A DNA stretch of 64,000 nucleotides, from contig NZ_KB913013.1 in NCBI RefSeq assembly GCF_000383955.1, positions 1,097,694 through 1,161,693 on the forward strand. The letters are read 5' to 3'. The DNA is from Rudanella lutea DSM 19387 (lineage in GTDB: Bacteria; Bacteroidota; Bacteroidia; Cytophagales; Spirosomataceae). The notes under the pieces were generated by a model, which was not told where the DNA came from, made no database searches, and saw nothing but the letters and a program-made list of their open reading frames with translations. Shown one piece after another: positions 53,593-62,594 of the stretch (within the stretch, counting starts at the first letter, position 1; each line of letters starts with the position of its first letter). The translations under genes and the position numbers were made by a program.

Positions 53593-54870
53593 ATGAACAT
53601 CATCCCCTTCCCACCCCGCTCCGAATGGTCGGCTTTGCTGGCCCGGCCGGTGCAGAAAAGTGACCAAATTGAGGCTATCGTGGCTCCTATTCTGCAACAG
53701 GTGCGGGAGCAGGGCGACGCGGCTCTGGTGGAGCTGAGTCAACGATTTGATAAGGTTAATCTGGACGAAATTGGTCTGGAAGTATCGGCCGCTGAGCTCG
53801 ATGCCGCCGAGGGGCAACTAAGCGACGAGCTCAAAGCCGCTATCCGGCAAGCCTACCAAAACATTCGCACCTTCCACGAAGCGCAGAAGCAGCCGATTCA
53901 GAAAATCGAAACCATGCCCGGTGTCAGCTGCTGGCGTCGGAGCGTCGGTATCGACAAGGTCGGATTGTACATTCCCGGTGGCACGGCACCCCTGTTCAGC
54001 ACGGTGCTGATGCTTGGTGTGCCGGCTCAGTTGGCCGGTTGCCGCGAGGTGGTGCTATGCACACCCGCTACGCACCCGGCGGTGTTTTTTGCGGCCAAAC
54101 TGGTAGGCGTTACGCGGGTGTTTCGGGTAGGTGGTGCGCAGGCCGTTGCGGCCATGGCCTACGGTACCCAAACCATCCCGCAGGTGTACAAGATTTTTGG
54201 ACCTGGTAACCAGTATGTTACGGCAGCCAAAATGCTCGTGGCGAAAGAAGGCGTTGCGATCGACATGCCCGCCGGCCCGAGTGAGGTGGCCGTGTACGCC
54301 GACGACACCGCTGTGCCCGCCTTTGTGGCTGCTGACCTGCTCTCGCAGGCCGAACACGGTGCCGACTCGCAGGTGTTGCTGGTATCGACGAGCAAAAAAC
54401 TGGTTACGGCTGTCAACCTGGTGCTCGATACGCAGATGAGCCGACTGCCCCGACGCGATTTGGCCGCTCAAGCCATTCAGAACAGCAAGGCAATTCTGGT
54501 TGATACGGCCGATGAAGCAATTGATCTGCTGAACCAATACGCGGCCGAGCACCTGATTCTGAGCGTTCAGGACGCCGAAACCGTGGCCGAACGCATTACC
54601 AACGCCGGTTCCATTTTTCTGGGTAACTACACCCCCGAATCGGCGGGCGATTACGCATCGGGCACCAATCACACCCTGCCCACCAACGGCTTTGCACGGG
54701 CATACAGCGGGGTTTCGCTCGACAGTTTTGTGAAGAAGATTACCGTTCAGCACATCAGCCCTGAGGGCTTACAGGTACTCGGCCCCGTTGTGGAAGCGAT
54801 GGCCGAAGCCGAATCGCTCGATGCCCACAAGCGCGCGGTGAGCATCCGGCTTGCGCAGTTGCATGGGTAA
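53593..54870 (+). CDS. hisD: Histidinol dehydrogenase
   Basis: Last step of histidine synthesis (histidinol to histidine, two NAD+-dependent oxidations; Zn enzyme). 425 residues, standard. Motifs: GLYIPGGTAPLFSTVLM, FRVGGAQAVAAMAYGT, IFGPGNQYVTAAKMLV, DMPAGPSEVAVYAD, LLSQAEHGADSQVLLV (zinc ligands Gln/His) and GTNHTLPTNGFARAYSG. ATG at 53593 precedes the family N-terminus. The last 12 codons, stop and 5 more bases are duplicated exactly 606 bp downstream; the first copy keeps the frame, so the protein is intact. Confidence 0.96.
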   Translation: MNIIPFPPRSEWSALLARPVQKSDQIEAIVAPILQQVREQGDAALVELSQRFDKVNLDEIGLEVSAAELDAAEGQLSDELKAAIRQAYQNIRTFHEAQKQPIQKIETMPGVSCWRRSVGIDKVGLYIPGGTAPLFSTVLMLGVPAQLAGCREVVLCTPATHPAVFFAAKLVGVTRVFRVGGAQAVAAMAYGTQTIPQVYKIFGPGNQYVTAAKMLVAKEGVAIDMPAGPSEVAVYADDTAVPAFVAADLLSQAEHGADSQVLLVSTSKKLVTAVNLVLDTQMSRLPRRDLAAQAIQNSKAILVDTADEAIDLLNQYAAEHLILSVQDAETVAERITNAGSIFLGNYTPESAGDYASGTNHTLPTNGFARAYSGVSLDSFVKKITVQHISPEGLQVLGPVVEAMAEAESLDAHKRAVSIRLAQLHG

Positions 54871-54875
54871 AATAA
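54832..54875 (+). repeat. 44-bp direct repeat, hisD-terminal copy (left)
   Basis: Covers hisD codons 414-425, the stop and 5 bp (begins cgcgcggtgagcatccgg, ends gggtaaaataa). Identical at every base to 55438-55481. Confidence 0.95.
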
Positions 54876-54909
54876 AATACTTTGGGCCTCATTTAATCTA
54901 ATACGCTCA

Positions 54910-55179
54910 ATGCCGGTTATTTCGATGTTTTACGGCTTGCTTGTTTCTATGTACTATTTCGATAACAAGCAGCACAAGCTTCCCCATATTCACGTTAAAT
55001 ATGGGGAACAGGAAGGTGTTTTTTCCATTCCTGACGGTAATTTACTGGAAGGACAACTTCCGAAAAACAAGATCAAATTGGTAGAGGCTTGGATTGAAAT
55101 TCACCGGGAAGACCTTATGGCCGATTGGCAACTTGCCATTGCTGGCCAACGGCTTTTCCCTATAGACCCTTTGAAATAA
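54910..55179 (+). CDS. DUF4160 protein
   Basis: 89 residues. MPVISMFYGLLVSMYYFDNKQHKLPHIHVKYGEQE is the DUF4160 core with its PHxHxxY motif, followed by EGQLPKNKIKLVEAWIEIHREDLMADW. The family has no established function, but genes for it are very often found directly before a DUF2442 gene, a pairing that looks like a toxin-antitoxin or related addiction module. Its stop shares one base with the next start (TAATG). Contained in the 606-bp cassette. Confidence 0.88.
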   Translation: MPVISMFYGLLVSMYYFDNKQHKLPHIHVKYGEQEGVFSIPDGNLLEGQLPKNKIKLVEAWIEIHREDLMADWQLAIAGQRLFPIDPLK

Positions 55180-55421
55180 TGAACCCAAGAGTAATTGCTG
55201 TTGAGGCCTTACCCAATTATCATCTTAAGCTTACGTTTGCCAATCGGGAGCGTAAAGTTTTCGATGCAAGTCCTTATTTGCAGATTGGCATTTTCACTGA
55301 GCTGGTCGATCAGAACCTTTTTTTCCAGGTAAAAGCCTTCAACGGTTCTGTCGTTTGGCCTAACGACCTTGATTTCGACCCTGATACGTTGTATTTAGAT
55401 AGCCAACCCATCGACAGTTAG
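55179..55421 (+). CDS. DUF2442 protein
   Basis: 80 residues from the ATG at 55179. MNPRVIAVEALPNYHLKLTFANRERKVFD, then PYLQIGIFTELVDQNLFFQVK and the signature VVWPNDLDFDPDTLY, are DUF2442 (NE0471-type fold) features. The start overlaps the DUF4160 stop, so the two are translationally coupled. Role unknown; DUF2442 proteins are suspected DNA-binding or antitoxin-like partners. It ends 16 bp before the right 44-bp repeat. Confidence 0.88.
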   Translation: MNPRVIAVEALPNYHLKLTFANRERKVFDASPYLQIGIFTELVDQNLFFQVKAFNGSVVWPNDLDFDPDTLYLDSQPIDS

Positions 55422-55437
55422 ACAATCTCTCCAGCAA

Positions 55438-55481
55438 CGCGCGGTGAGCATCCGGCTTGCGCAGTTGCATGGGTAAAATAA
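55438..55481 (+). repeat. 44-bp direct repeat, right copy
   Basis: Exact duplicate of the hisD 3' end (54832-54875). It is not attached to any reading frame here. Its right flank leads into the terminator, which suggests this is the ancestral junction with sequence downstream of hisD. Confidence 0.95.
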
Positions 55482-55495
55482 GGTGAATTCATAAA

Positions 55496-55533
55496 AAACG
55501 AGGGCTTATCAATGTGTTGATAAGCCCTCGTTT
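55496..55533. terminator. 17-bp perfect hairpin, bidirectional terminator
   Basis: aaacgagggcttatcaa pairs exactly with its complement at 55517-55533, loop tgtg. On the minus strand it is followed by a T run, so it ends the minus-strand SusD transcript; on the plus strand it would serve hisD or the cassette. Confidence 0.85.
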
Positions 55534-55609
55534 GCATGTACCGGACACGGTTTTTACTAAGGACGCGCTGAGTAACAAACTCCTCGGGTCAATAAACCGT
55601 AACGCCAGT

Positions 55610-57379
55610 TTACCAGCCCGGATTCTGGGTCAGCTTGGGATTCGTAATAATGTCGCCCGTTGGAATGGGATAATAATAATGCTTGTCGGTCCACCGGCGC
55701 GGAATATTGTTGAGCCAGGTCAGTTCGCCCGAGGTGTCGCCTGCAATCAGCTGCGAGTTAGGTTTTCCGGCTACAATCGGGGCCACTTCTACATAGGTCA
55801 CACCCGGCACTTTGGTCGCCGGTGGCGTTTTGAAAAAGGCCACGTCCATCACTCCGTCTTCATTGAGGTCCATCGGCGTATTGAGCTGCGGCACATACAT
55901 ACCGTTCCACTCCATCTGCATCAGTTCGCCCCGACGCCAGCGCACAATATCGTCGAACCGGAACCCTTCCAGGCACAACTCAATGCCCCGCTCCCGGCGT
56001 ACCTCCAGCAAGATGGGGTCGGTAATGCCGGGGAAATAATTGGCTTGCAGGTACGGGTCTACCGCCGTCGGCCGGGTGCTCAGGCCACCCGTGATACCAG
56101 CCCGCTTCCGTAAGGCACCCACGGTCAGGGCCCAATCGGCATCGGTGAGGGTACCCAGTTCGGCTTTGGCCTCGGCATAGGCGAGCAACACCTCGGCATA
56201 CCGGAAAATAGATACCGAGTTGATATTCAGGTCGCGGGTGTCGTAATACATATCGTCGAGCGCCCACTTGATGGGCATATAGCCCGTGTAGGTGTACGAG
56301 AACAAAGGCGGTGACGGCACCACGGCTCCCCCACTCGTTCGCTTGTAGTCGCCCGCCCGGATGGTCTGGGTTAAACGCTTATCGCGGTTCTTCACCTCAT
56401 CCTTGAACAGCATGGTTTTGTAGTTCGGATTATTGGTAAACGGCGTTCCATCGATGTTCAGATAGGTATTGATAAACGTCCGGATAAAGCTCGCCTTGTC
56501 GCCGTAGGTACCGCTCGTCCAATACCAGTTGGCATCGTTGAGGTTGTTCAAGGCCAGGTCGCACACGGCCGAGAGCATCACCTCGGTGGCCATCGGCGCC
56601 GGGTTGATAAACACCTGCCGGTACGATTTGTCGGTACCTGCACCATCGTACAATTTGTAGCCACCTTCATCAATAACCTTCTTGGCAGCCGTAGCGGCCT
56701 GATTCAGCCACGCGGCCGACGTACTCTGCAAGCCAATATTGGCATGGTATTTCCGAAACGTCCCCTCGTGCAAACACACCCGCGCCTTAAACGCAAAGGC
56801 TACGTATTTGGTAATGAGGCTACGCGTAGGCTCGCTGTTGGTGCTGATGTTGTTGCAGGCATAATCCAGATCGGCCAGTACCGAGTCCATCACCATGGCG
56901 CGAGGATCGCGGCCTTTGTACAGGATGTCGGTGTCCGTCACATCAAGGGCTTTCCCGATCCAGGGCACGTCGCCAAACCGCTTCACTTTATCGAAGTAAA
57001 ACCAGGCCCTGAAGAACCGGGCAATACCGAGGTAATTTCGGCGGACATTGAGCGGCACCTTGGGGTCGGTGCAGTTCTGGATAAAGTAATTGATGTTGCG
57101 CAGATCGGTCCAGGTCCAGCCGGTGCTTACCTGCGGGCTAAAGTTGCCTTCGGTAATGTAGGGCGGGGTGTCTTTCCGGGCCAGATAATCCGACATGGCA
57201 TCGGCCCGGTGCAGGTTTTTGCCGTTCAACATGTTGTAAAACGAGTTGGTGTACAGCACCAAACCACTCTCGCTACTAAAAATAGGCCCTTTGGAGGTTG
57301 TCGCTACGGGCAGTTCCTCCAGTTCACAACCGGCCAGCAACACAGCCGCCAGTAAAACAAAAATATAGTTGAGCTTCAT
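55610..57379 (-). CDS. SusD/RagB-type glycan-binding lipoprotein (second locus)
   Basis: 589 residues from the ATG at 57379 (a TTG five codons upstream is rejected). Lipobox LLAGC in MKLNYIFVLLAAVLLAGC. SusD features are FRAWFYFDKVKRFGDVPWI, SIFRYAEVLLAYAEAKAELG, EVRRERGIELCLEGFRFDDIVRW and YYYPIPTGDIITNPKL. The C-terminal region is longer than in the mannan-locus SusD. It forms a pair with the SusC encoded 18 bp upstream on the same strand. No enzyme genes are adjacent, so the glycan is unknown. Confidence 0.95.
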   Translation of the reverse strand: MKLNYIFVLLAAVLLAGCELEELPVATTSKGPIFSSESGLVLYTNSFYNMLNGKNLHRADAMSDYLARKDTPPYITEGNFSPQVSTGWTWTDLRNINYFIQNCTDPKVPLNVRRNYLGIARFFRAWFYFDKVKRFGDVPWIGKALDVTDTDILYKGRDPRAMVMDSVLADLDYACNNISTNSEPTRSLITKYVAFAFKARVCLHEGTFRKYHANIGLQSTSAAWLNQAATAAKKVIDEGGYKLYDGAGTDKSYRQVFINPAPMATEVMLSAVCDLALNNLNDANWYWTSGTYGDKASFIRTFINTYLNIDGTPFTNNPNYKTMLFKDEVKNRDKRLTQTIRAGDYKRTSGGAVVPSPPLFSYTYTGYMPIKWALDDMYYDTRDLNINSVSIFRYAEVLLAYAEAKAELGTLTDADWALTVGALRKRAGITGGLSTRPTAVDPYLQANYFPGITDPILLEVRRERGIELCLEGFRFDDIVRWRRGELMQMEWNGMYVPQLNTPMDLNEDGVMDVAFFKTPPATKVPGVTYVEVAPIVAGKPNSQLIAGDTSGELTWLNNIPRRWTDKHYYYPIPTGDIITNPKLTQNPGW

Positions 57380-57397
57380 GAGCTTGAAAATCAAAAG

Positions 57398-60300
57398 TTA
57401 GAAAGTCACAGACAAACCAAACGTGACGCTTTTCATGAGCGGATAGTTGTAGCCATCGCCCGAGTTGCCACCGGGGTTGAATACCTGATCGGAAGCCACA
57501 GCGTTCTCCACGTCGAAGTCGCGGGTAATGCGGAACAACGGTGACCAGCTCCAGATATTCTCGGCCGACACAAACACCCGTGCGGCCTGCGAGCCGATTT
57601 TAGACACCAGCGTGCGCGGCAGGTTATACCCCAACTGAATGTTTTTCAGGCGGATATACGCTACGTTTTGCAGATAGCGGGTTTGCGGGGCAATAAGGGT
57701 TCCGTTGGCGTTGCTGGCCAAACGCGACACATAGCGTGGGAAGTAAGCATCAGGGTTTTGCTCCGTCCAGATATTACCCAACTGACTTTTGGGGATGCCA
57801 CCGTACGGCCGGTTGTACTGCCCCCAAAACAGGCTTGCCTCGCCACTTGGGTACCACTGCTGCTTGCCAACGCCCTGCAAAAACGACGAGAAAAAGAAGT
57901 TGTTCCAGTCGGCGCCGAGCATAATGCCGTAGGTGTAGCGCGGGGTTGAGTTCCCAATAATCGACCGGTCGCCGGGGTTCTCTACCCGACCCGTGCCGGG
58001 CGTAATAGCACCATCGCCGTTCACATCGCGGAACTTAATATCACCGGGGAACCAGAGGCCGCTCGACGCCGTGCGGAACAGGCTTTGCGACGCACTGTTT
58101 TTCACGTCTTCGGGCGATTTAAAGAAGCCTTCTGTGGTGTAACCCCAGATTTCGCCCAGCCGCTGCCCCACGTAATAATCGCTCAGGAGCTTTTGCGGGT
58201 TGTTGTACTTCGTAATTACAGCGGTATAGTCGGCCATGGTGAGCCGTACATCAAACCCAAACGGTTTGGCACCGAGAGAAAACTTATCGCGGTACGACAG
58301 CATGGCTTCCCAGCCCTTGGTTTCTAGGTCGGCGTAGTTACCGCGAGGGGCTGCGGCACCAAACACAGCGGGCAACGTGAGCCCCACGGTAAACATATCC
58401 GTGGTGGTGCGGATGTAGGCATCCGCCACAAAGGTGAGCCGGTTCGAGAGCATCGACAGGTCGATACCGATGTTTTTGGTCGTAGCGGTTTCCCAGGTGA
58501 GCCCTTCCGGAATAACCGTTGGGTTACGGGTTTGCTGCGGCCGCTGCCCGTTCAGAATCACGTTCGACTGCGAAATATTAAACTGCTCCAGGTACGCGTA
58601 TGAGTTGACGTTACCATTGCCCAGCGAGCCGTACGAAGCCCGCAGTTTGAGGTCAGACACAATCTGCGCGGGTACCTGCCAGAACGACTCTTTCGACAAA
58701 CGCCAGCCCACCGAGTACGACGGGAAGAACGCGAACCGCTGATTGGCCGGGAACTTCGACGAGCCATCGTAGCGGGCATTCACTTCAAACAGATACCGGT
58801 CTTTGTACGAGTAGTTGAGTCGGCTGAAGCCCCCCATAATTTTCCAGCGCTCCCAGCCACCGGCTGTGGTAATAGCCTGACCCAGAGCGAGGTTAATATC
58901 CATCGCATCTTCAAAAATCAGACCGTTGCGCTGGGCCGTGAGCCGCTTAAACGTCGACTGCTCGTAGTTGTAGCCCACCATTGCCTTGAGGTAATGGTCG
59001 GTTTTGAATGTGTTCTCGTACTCCGTGTACAGGTTACTGGTCATGTAATTGGTTTCCCGGTACACATTGCTGATGTAATTGGTAGTAGTACCCACGTACG
59101 CAATTACGCCCGGCCGGGTGCTATAGGGCACAGGCACGGCCTTGGTCACGTCGTTGTTGTCGGTGTTCTGAATCGTGAAATCGCCTTTCACCCGAAACTT
59201 GTCGTTGAAAAACTGAGCCACAAATCCGGCCGTATTCCGAAACACCCGCTTGTTATTGTCAATCCCGTTTTTGCCGTAGTAAAAATCACCCACGGTATAA
59301 GCCGCCGAGGCCGTGAGGGTGCCGTCGGGGTTGAGCAACGGCGACAATACGTGCCCTTCGTCGGCGATGTTCCGCCAGATACCGCCCCCTTCGCCCACGT
59401 TGAGCGGGTTGTGGTACTTCATATCGGAGAACTGCGTCATGTTGTTGACCCGTAGCCAGGGCTTGATCTGCACAGACCCTTTGCCGGTAAAGTTGGCAAC
59501 TCGGTAATCATCGGAGTTATACCGGAACAGGCCATCCTGCCCAAAGTATCGACCCGTAATCAGGTAGCTCGCTTTGTCGGAGCTACCCGAAATGCTCAGG
59601 TTTTGCTCGTGGGCGTGGGTTTGCTTTTTGTACAGCAGGTCGTAGTAAGCCGTATTGCCGTAATAAACGTACTCACCCGTTGCCGGATCAATTTCTACTT
59701 CGGGCAGGCCCCCCACTTCCGACCGCCGTTTGATTTCGTTCAGGTAGGCCTGCGAAAACTTCAGGGTCTTGTTGGCATTCTGCGGAAATGCTCCGCCAAA
59801 ATTGACAAACGACTCGGCAAACATCGATGCCCAGGTGTAGCCATCCGTCACCAGGTCGGGCCGGGCAATGGGGCTTTTGAGCATGTAGTTGCTCGAAAAA
59901 TTGACCGTTGTTTTGCCTGCCGACGGATTTTTGGTTGTGATGAGCACTACCCCAAACACCCCCCGCGCCCCGTAGATAGCGGCCGAAGCAGCATCTTTCA
60001 GCAGGGTAATGCTGGCAATATCGTTGGGGTTGAGCAGACTGGGGTCGCCCTCTACGTTGTCGATCAGCACGAGCGCGTTGCCCCCCTGACCAATGGAAGT
60101 GGTACCCCGGATGTTGAAGGCAGGTGATTGATTGGGCTTGCCGTCACCCATTTTGATGTTCAGGTTGGGCAATACCCCCTGCAAGCCCTGATTCAGGTTC
60201 GAGAGCGGCCGGTTTTCAAACACATCACCGGTTACCATGTCAACGGCCCCGGTCAGATTAGCCTTCTTCTGGGTACCGTAACCGACTACCACCACTTCGC

Positions 60301-60745
60301 TCAGCGACTTGGTATCGACCTTGAGCCGGACGGTAAACTCCGACCCATTGCCCACGGCTATCTCCTGCGACTGATAACCCACAAATGAGACCACAAGCAC
60401 GGCATCGGTGTCGGGGACACTCAGCGTAAATTTCCCGTCGACGTTCGTATTGGTGCCACGTTGGGTGCCTTTTACCACCACACTAACGCCGGGCATACCG
60501 GCACCGGTTTCGTCGGTTACGGTACCCGAAACCGTGCGGTCAACAGGGGCAGTCCCCCGGATTGTCACGGATTGCCCGGTCTTTGGGATCGCCAGTTTAG
60601 GGGTACCCGCTGTGGATAATTGGCCTGGGCGGTCGGTAGCGTAGGCCTGCGTAGCCCCGGCAAATAGAGCCGCAGCCAGCAACTGACGACGTGCCAGCCT
60701 TACCAAAGGCAAGGCCAAAGGAGGGTTTAGATAGAGTTGCTTCAT
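57398..60745 (-). CDS. SusC/RagA-type TonB-dependent transporter (second locus)
   Basis: 1115 residues. Long N-terminal signal (MKQLYLNPPLALPLVRLARRQ...ATQAYA), CarboxypepD_reg-like domain (VSGTVTDETGAGMPGVSVVV, NVDGKFTLSVPD), LSEVVVVGYGTQKKANLTGAV before the plug, plug motif NPNDIASITLLKDAASAAIYGARG, and a barrel ending in VTFGLSVTF. Outer-membrane importer coupled to TonB. Upstream is a 325-bp gap with no regulator gene, so control must come from elsewhere. Confidence 0.97.
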   Translation of the reverse strand: MKQLYLNPPLALPLVRLARRQLLAAALFAGATQAYATDRPGQLSTAGTPKLAIPKTGQSVTIRGTAPVDRTVSGTVTDETGAGMPGVSVVVKGTQRGTNTNVDGKFTLSVPDTDAVLVVSFVGYQSQEIAVGNGSEFTVRLKVDTKSLSEVVVVGYGTQKKANLTGAVDMVTGDVFENRPLSNLNQGLQGVLPNLNIKMGDGKPNQSPAFNIRGTTSIGQGGNALVLIDNVEGDPSLLNPNDIASITLLKDAASAAIYGARGVFGVVLITTKNPSAGKTTVNFSSNYMLKSPIARPDLVTDGYTWASMFAESFVNFGGAFPQNANKTLKFSQAYLNEIKRRSEVGGLPEVEIDPATGEYVYYGNTAYYDLLYKKQTHAHEQNLSISGSSDKASYLITGRYFGQDGLFRYNSDDYRVANFTGKGSVQIKPWLRVNNMTQFSDMKYHNPLNVGEGGGIWRNIADEGHVLSPLLNPDGTLTASAAYTVGDFYYGKNGIDNNKRVFRNTAGFVAQFFNDKFRVKGDFTIQNTDNNDVTKAVPVPYSTRPGVIAYVGTTTNYISNVYRETNYMTSNLYTEYENTFKTDHYLKAMVGYNYEQSTFKRLTAQRNGLIFEDAMDINLALGQAITTAGGWERWKIMGGFSRLNYSYKDRYLFEVNARYDGSSKFPANQRFAFFPSYSVGWRLSKESFWQVPAQIVSDLKLRASYGSLGNGNVNSYAYLEQFNISQSNVILNGQRPQQTRNPTVIPEGLTWETATTKNIGIDLSMLSNRLTFVADAYIRTTTDMFTVGLTLPAVFGAAAPRGNYADLETKGWEAMLSYRDKFSLGAKPFGFDVRLTMADYTAVITKYNNPQKLLSDYYVGQRLGEIWGYTTEGFFKSPEDVKNSASQSLFRTASSGLWFPGDIKFRDVNGDGAITPGTGRVENPGDRSIIGNSTPRYTYGIMLGADWNNFFFSSFLQGVGKQQWYPSGEASLFWGQYNRPYGGIPKSQLGNIWTEQNPDAYFPRYVSRLASNANGTLIAPQTRYLQNVAYIRLKNIQLGYNLPRTLVSKIGSQAARVFVSAENIWSWSPLFRITRDFDVENAVASDQVFNPGGNSGDGYNYPLMKSVTFGLSVTF

Positions 60746-61070
60746 GATGTTAAGGATTTATACTATGAAGCAGAAGCTCATTATCAAATACTTACGATTT
60801 ATACCTTTTTTACGAAAAACCTTAAATATCCCTATCTTACCTGATAGTAAACCAGCTGATCGGACACATGTTACTCCAAAAAGCCTGCTGTGTGCTCAGA
60901 GATGCACTTTTGCTTTAAAACAGTAAGGACCCCGGCTAACCGGTCACCTACGTACATATACGTTTGCGTAAGTTTCACCCATTCACGCTTTTCCTTGAGC
61001 AGTTGCGTATGTAATTAGCCATCGTCGAATGAAAGTCAGCCCGCAACGTGTATCGTTGCGGGCTGAACCC
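60746..61070. other. 325-bp intergenic region between two SusC/SusD loci
   Basis: AT-rich; should hold the promoter of the second-locus SusC, but no TAnnTTTG box was found on the minus strand. The right end contains the terminator of the third-locus SusD. A 60-codon frame at 60744 does not look coding. Confidence 0.55.
61037..61065 (-). terminator. Terminator after the third-locus SusD gene
   Basis: 11-bp perfect stem cagcccgcaac with gttgcgggctg, 7-nt loop, just beyond the stop codon at 61071 on the minus strand. The T run after it is weak. Confidence 0.7.
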
Positions 61071-62576
61071 TTAATACCCTGCATTTTGCTTCAATTTGCT
61101 GTTGTTCCGAATCTCGGCGGTGGGTATCGGGAACAGCAACTCCCGCTCTTTCAGCACCGGCCCGTACGAAAACTTGTGCCCTACGTAGTTTTCAAACGTT
61201 TTGGTAGTCACGTTGAACGCCTTACGCAGCCGGACCATATCGAACCAGGTCTTGTTTTCGAAACTCAGCTCATGCCAGCGCTCTTTCCAGATAGCCTCGC
61301 GGAGCTGCTCTTTGGTCAGATTGGCCAGATTGGGCAACTTGGCGCGGCTTCGGATTCGGTTAACGGCATCGTACACCTCGGCCGATGGCCCCGAGGCCTC
61401 ATTGGCGGCTTCAGCGTAGGTGAGCAACACCTCGGCAAACCGGATCATGGGCCAATTGAGGTCACTATTCGACGTGACAAGGTGGGCCTGTGTATCGAAG
61501 TGCTTATAGATGTAGTACCCACCCAGATCGACCGTCGTATTGCGGTCATTGCTAAGGGTGTAGGTGCGGTAGTAAAACTGCTTTTCCTGCGCCCGCAGAT
61601 CGCCTTTTTCGTACGATTCAACAAACTCCTTATTGGCGAAAATAGCCCCCGTTTCGTCGGAGTAGGCCGAAATACCCTGATTATAAGGAATGATAGACGT
61701 TTGCCAGCCCGACGGTTGAATGTTTGTCGCAAACTGTACCATGAAGATGTTTTCGCCTACGTTCTTACGGGCCGGGTTGTGGAGGTCGTCGTAGCTCGGA
61801 AACAGGCTAAAGCTACCCGCCTTGATGACTTCTGCGGCTTTATCGGCGGCTTTTTTGTAGTACTCGGCCCCTTTCTGCAACGGGAAGCCCGCCATGGTCA
61901 GGTACACACTCGACAACAGCGACTTAACGGCCCCGGCCGATACCCGACCCGACGCATCGGTTAAGGGCAGACCGGCGGCTTCGGCTTCCACCAGGTCGGC
62001 CTCAATCTGCTTGTAAACGGCTTCTTCGGTAGCCTGTTCGGGATAGAGCGTTTGAGAAGTCAGCTCCACCGGCTCCGTAATGAGGGGTACTTTGCCGAAA
62101 ATCCGCACCAGATTGAAATAGTACAGGGCGCGTAGGAACCGTGCCTCACCCAGTACCTTTTTCTTGGCCACCTCGTCCATCTGAATGCCCGGCACCTTGG
62201 CAATCACGAGGTTGGCATTACCAATGCCTTTGTAGCTACTCACCCAATACACCCGCCCGTATTCGTTGTCGGAGGTGTTGACGAGGTTGCGCACAAAAAT
62301 ACTGTTCTGCGCCTGCCCCAGCTCGGTATTGGCCAGGCCGGTGGCAAACTCCAGCATCATCCAGGGGGCTCCGTTGAAGCCGCCCCCGGTGGTTGTTTTC
62401 AGAAATTCGTAGGCCGAGTTCACCGCGCTGGTAGCGTGTTGAGGCCGGGTAAAATAATTATCGGTGGTGAAGTTCGACAGATCCGTTTCTTCCAGAAAAT
62501 CGGAGCAGGACGCACTGCTTATCAGAAGTGCCACGGCAAACAGCCCGCGACGAAGGGTATTGATCGTTGGTTTCAT
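61071..62576 (-). CDS. SusD/RagB-type glycan-binding lipoprotein (third locus)
   Basis: 501 residues. Lipoprotein signal MKPTINTLRRGLFAVALLIS with lipobox SSASC; SusD features EARFLRALYYFNLVRIFGKV, MIRFAEVLLTYAEAANEASG, IRSRAKLPNLANLTKEQLREAIWKERWHELSFENKTWFDMVRL, ending LLFPIPTAEIRNN. Paired with the SusC encoded 18 bp upstream. Only moderately similar to the second-locus SusD, so it is a separate transport system rather than a recent copy. Confidence 0.95.
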   Translation of the reverse strand: MKPTINTLRRGLFAVALLISSASCSDFLEETDLSNFTTDNYFTRPQHATSAVNSAYEFLKTTTGGGFNGAPWMMLEFATGLANTELGQAQNSIFVRNLVNTSDNEYGRVYWVSSYKGIGNANLVIAKVPGIQMDEVAKKKVLGEARFLRALYYFNLVRIFGKVPLITEPVELTSQTLYPEQATEEAVYKQIEADLVEAEAAGLPLTDASGRVSAGAVKSLLSSVYLTMAGFPLQKGAEYYKKAADKAAEVIKAGSFSLFPSYDDLHNPARKNVGENIFMVQFATNIQPSGWQTSIIPYNQGISAYSDETGAIFANKEFVESYEKGDLRAQEKQFYYRTYTLSNDRNTTVDLGGYYIYKHFDTQAHLVTSNSDLNWPMIRFAEVLLTYAEAANEASGPSAEVYDAVNRIRSRAKLPNLANLTKEQLREAIWKERWHELSFENKTWFDMVRLRKAFNVTTKTFENYVGHKFSYGPVLKERELLFPIPTAEIRNNSKLKQNAGY

Positions 62577-62594
62577 GGTTCAGGTTTAGGCTGA

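Larger units (their letters stand above)
54876..55481 (+). mobile_element. 606-bp cassette inserted at the hisD 3' end
   Basis: Carries only two small genes (DUF4160 and DUF2442) and one copy of the 44-bp hisD terminus, so that hisD stays whole after insertion, as with elements that integrate into the 3' end of conserved genes. There is no integrase or transposase in it. Composition is visibly richer in A and T than the neighbouring genes, supporting foreign origin. The terminator at 55496-55533, just right of the second repeat, probably belonged to hisD originally. Confidence 0.75.

Noticed and set aside
2519-55481. Reverse-transcriptase-linked system (diversity-generating retroelement or retron) as source of the repeats
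   Set aside because: No reverse transcriptase, variable-repeat pair or retron-like RNA was found in the window; such an origin remains only a hypothesis for the word repeats.
60744-60926. 60-codon plus-strand frame in the SusC promoter gap
   Set aside because: No start context, no family likeness, low-complexity basic sequence in an AT-rich promoter region.
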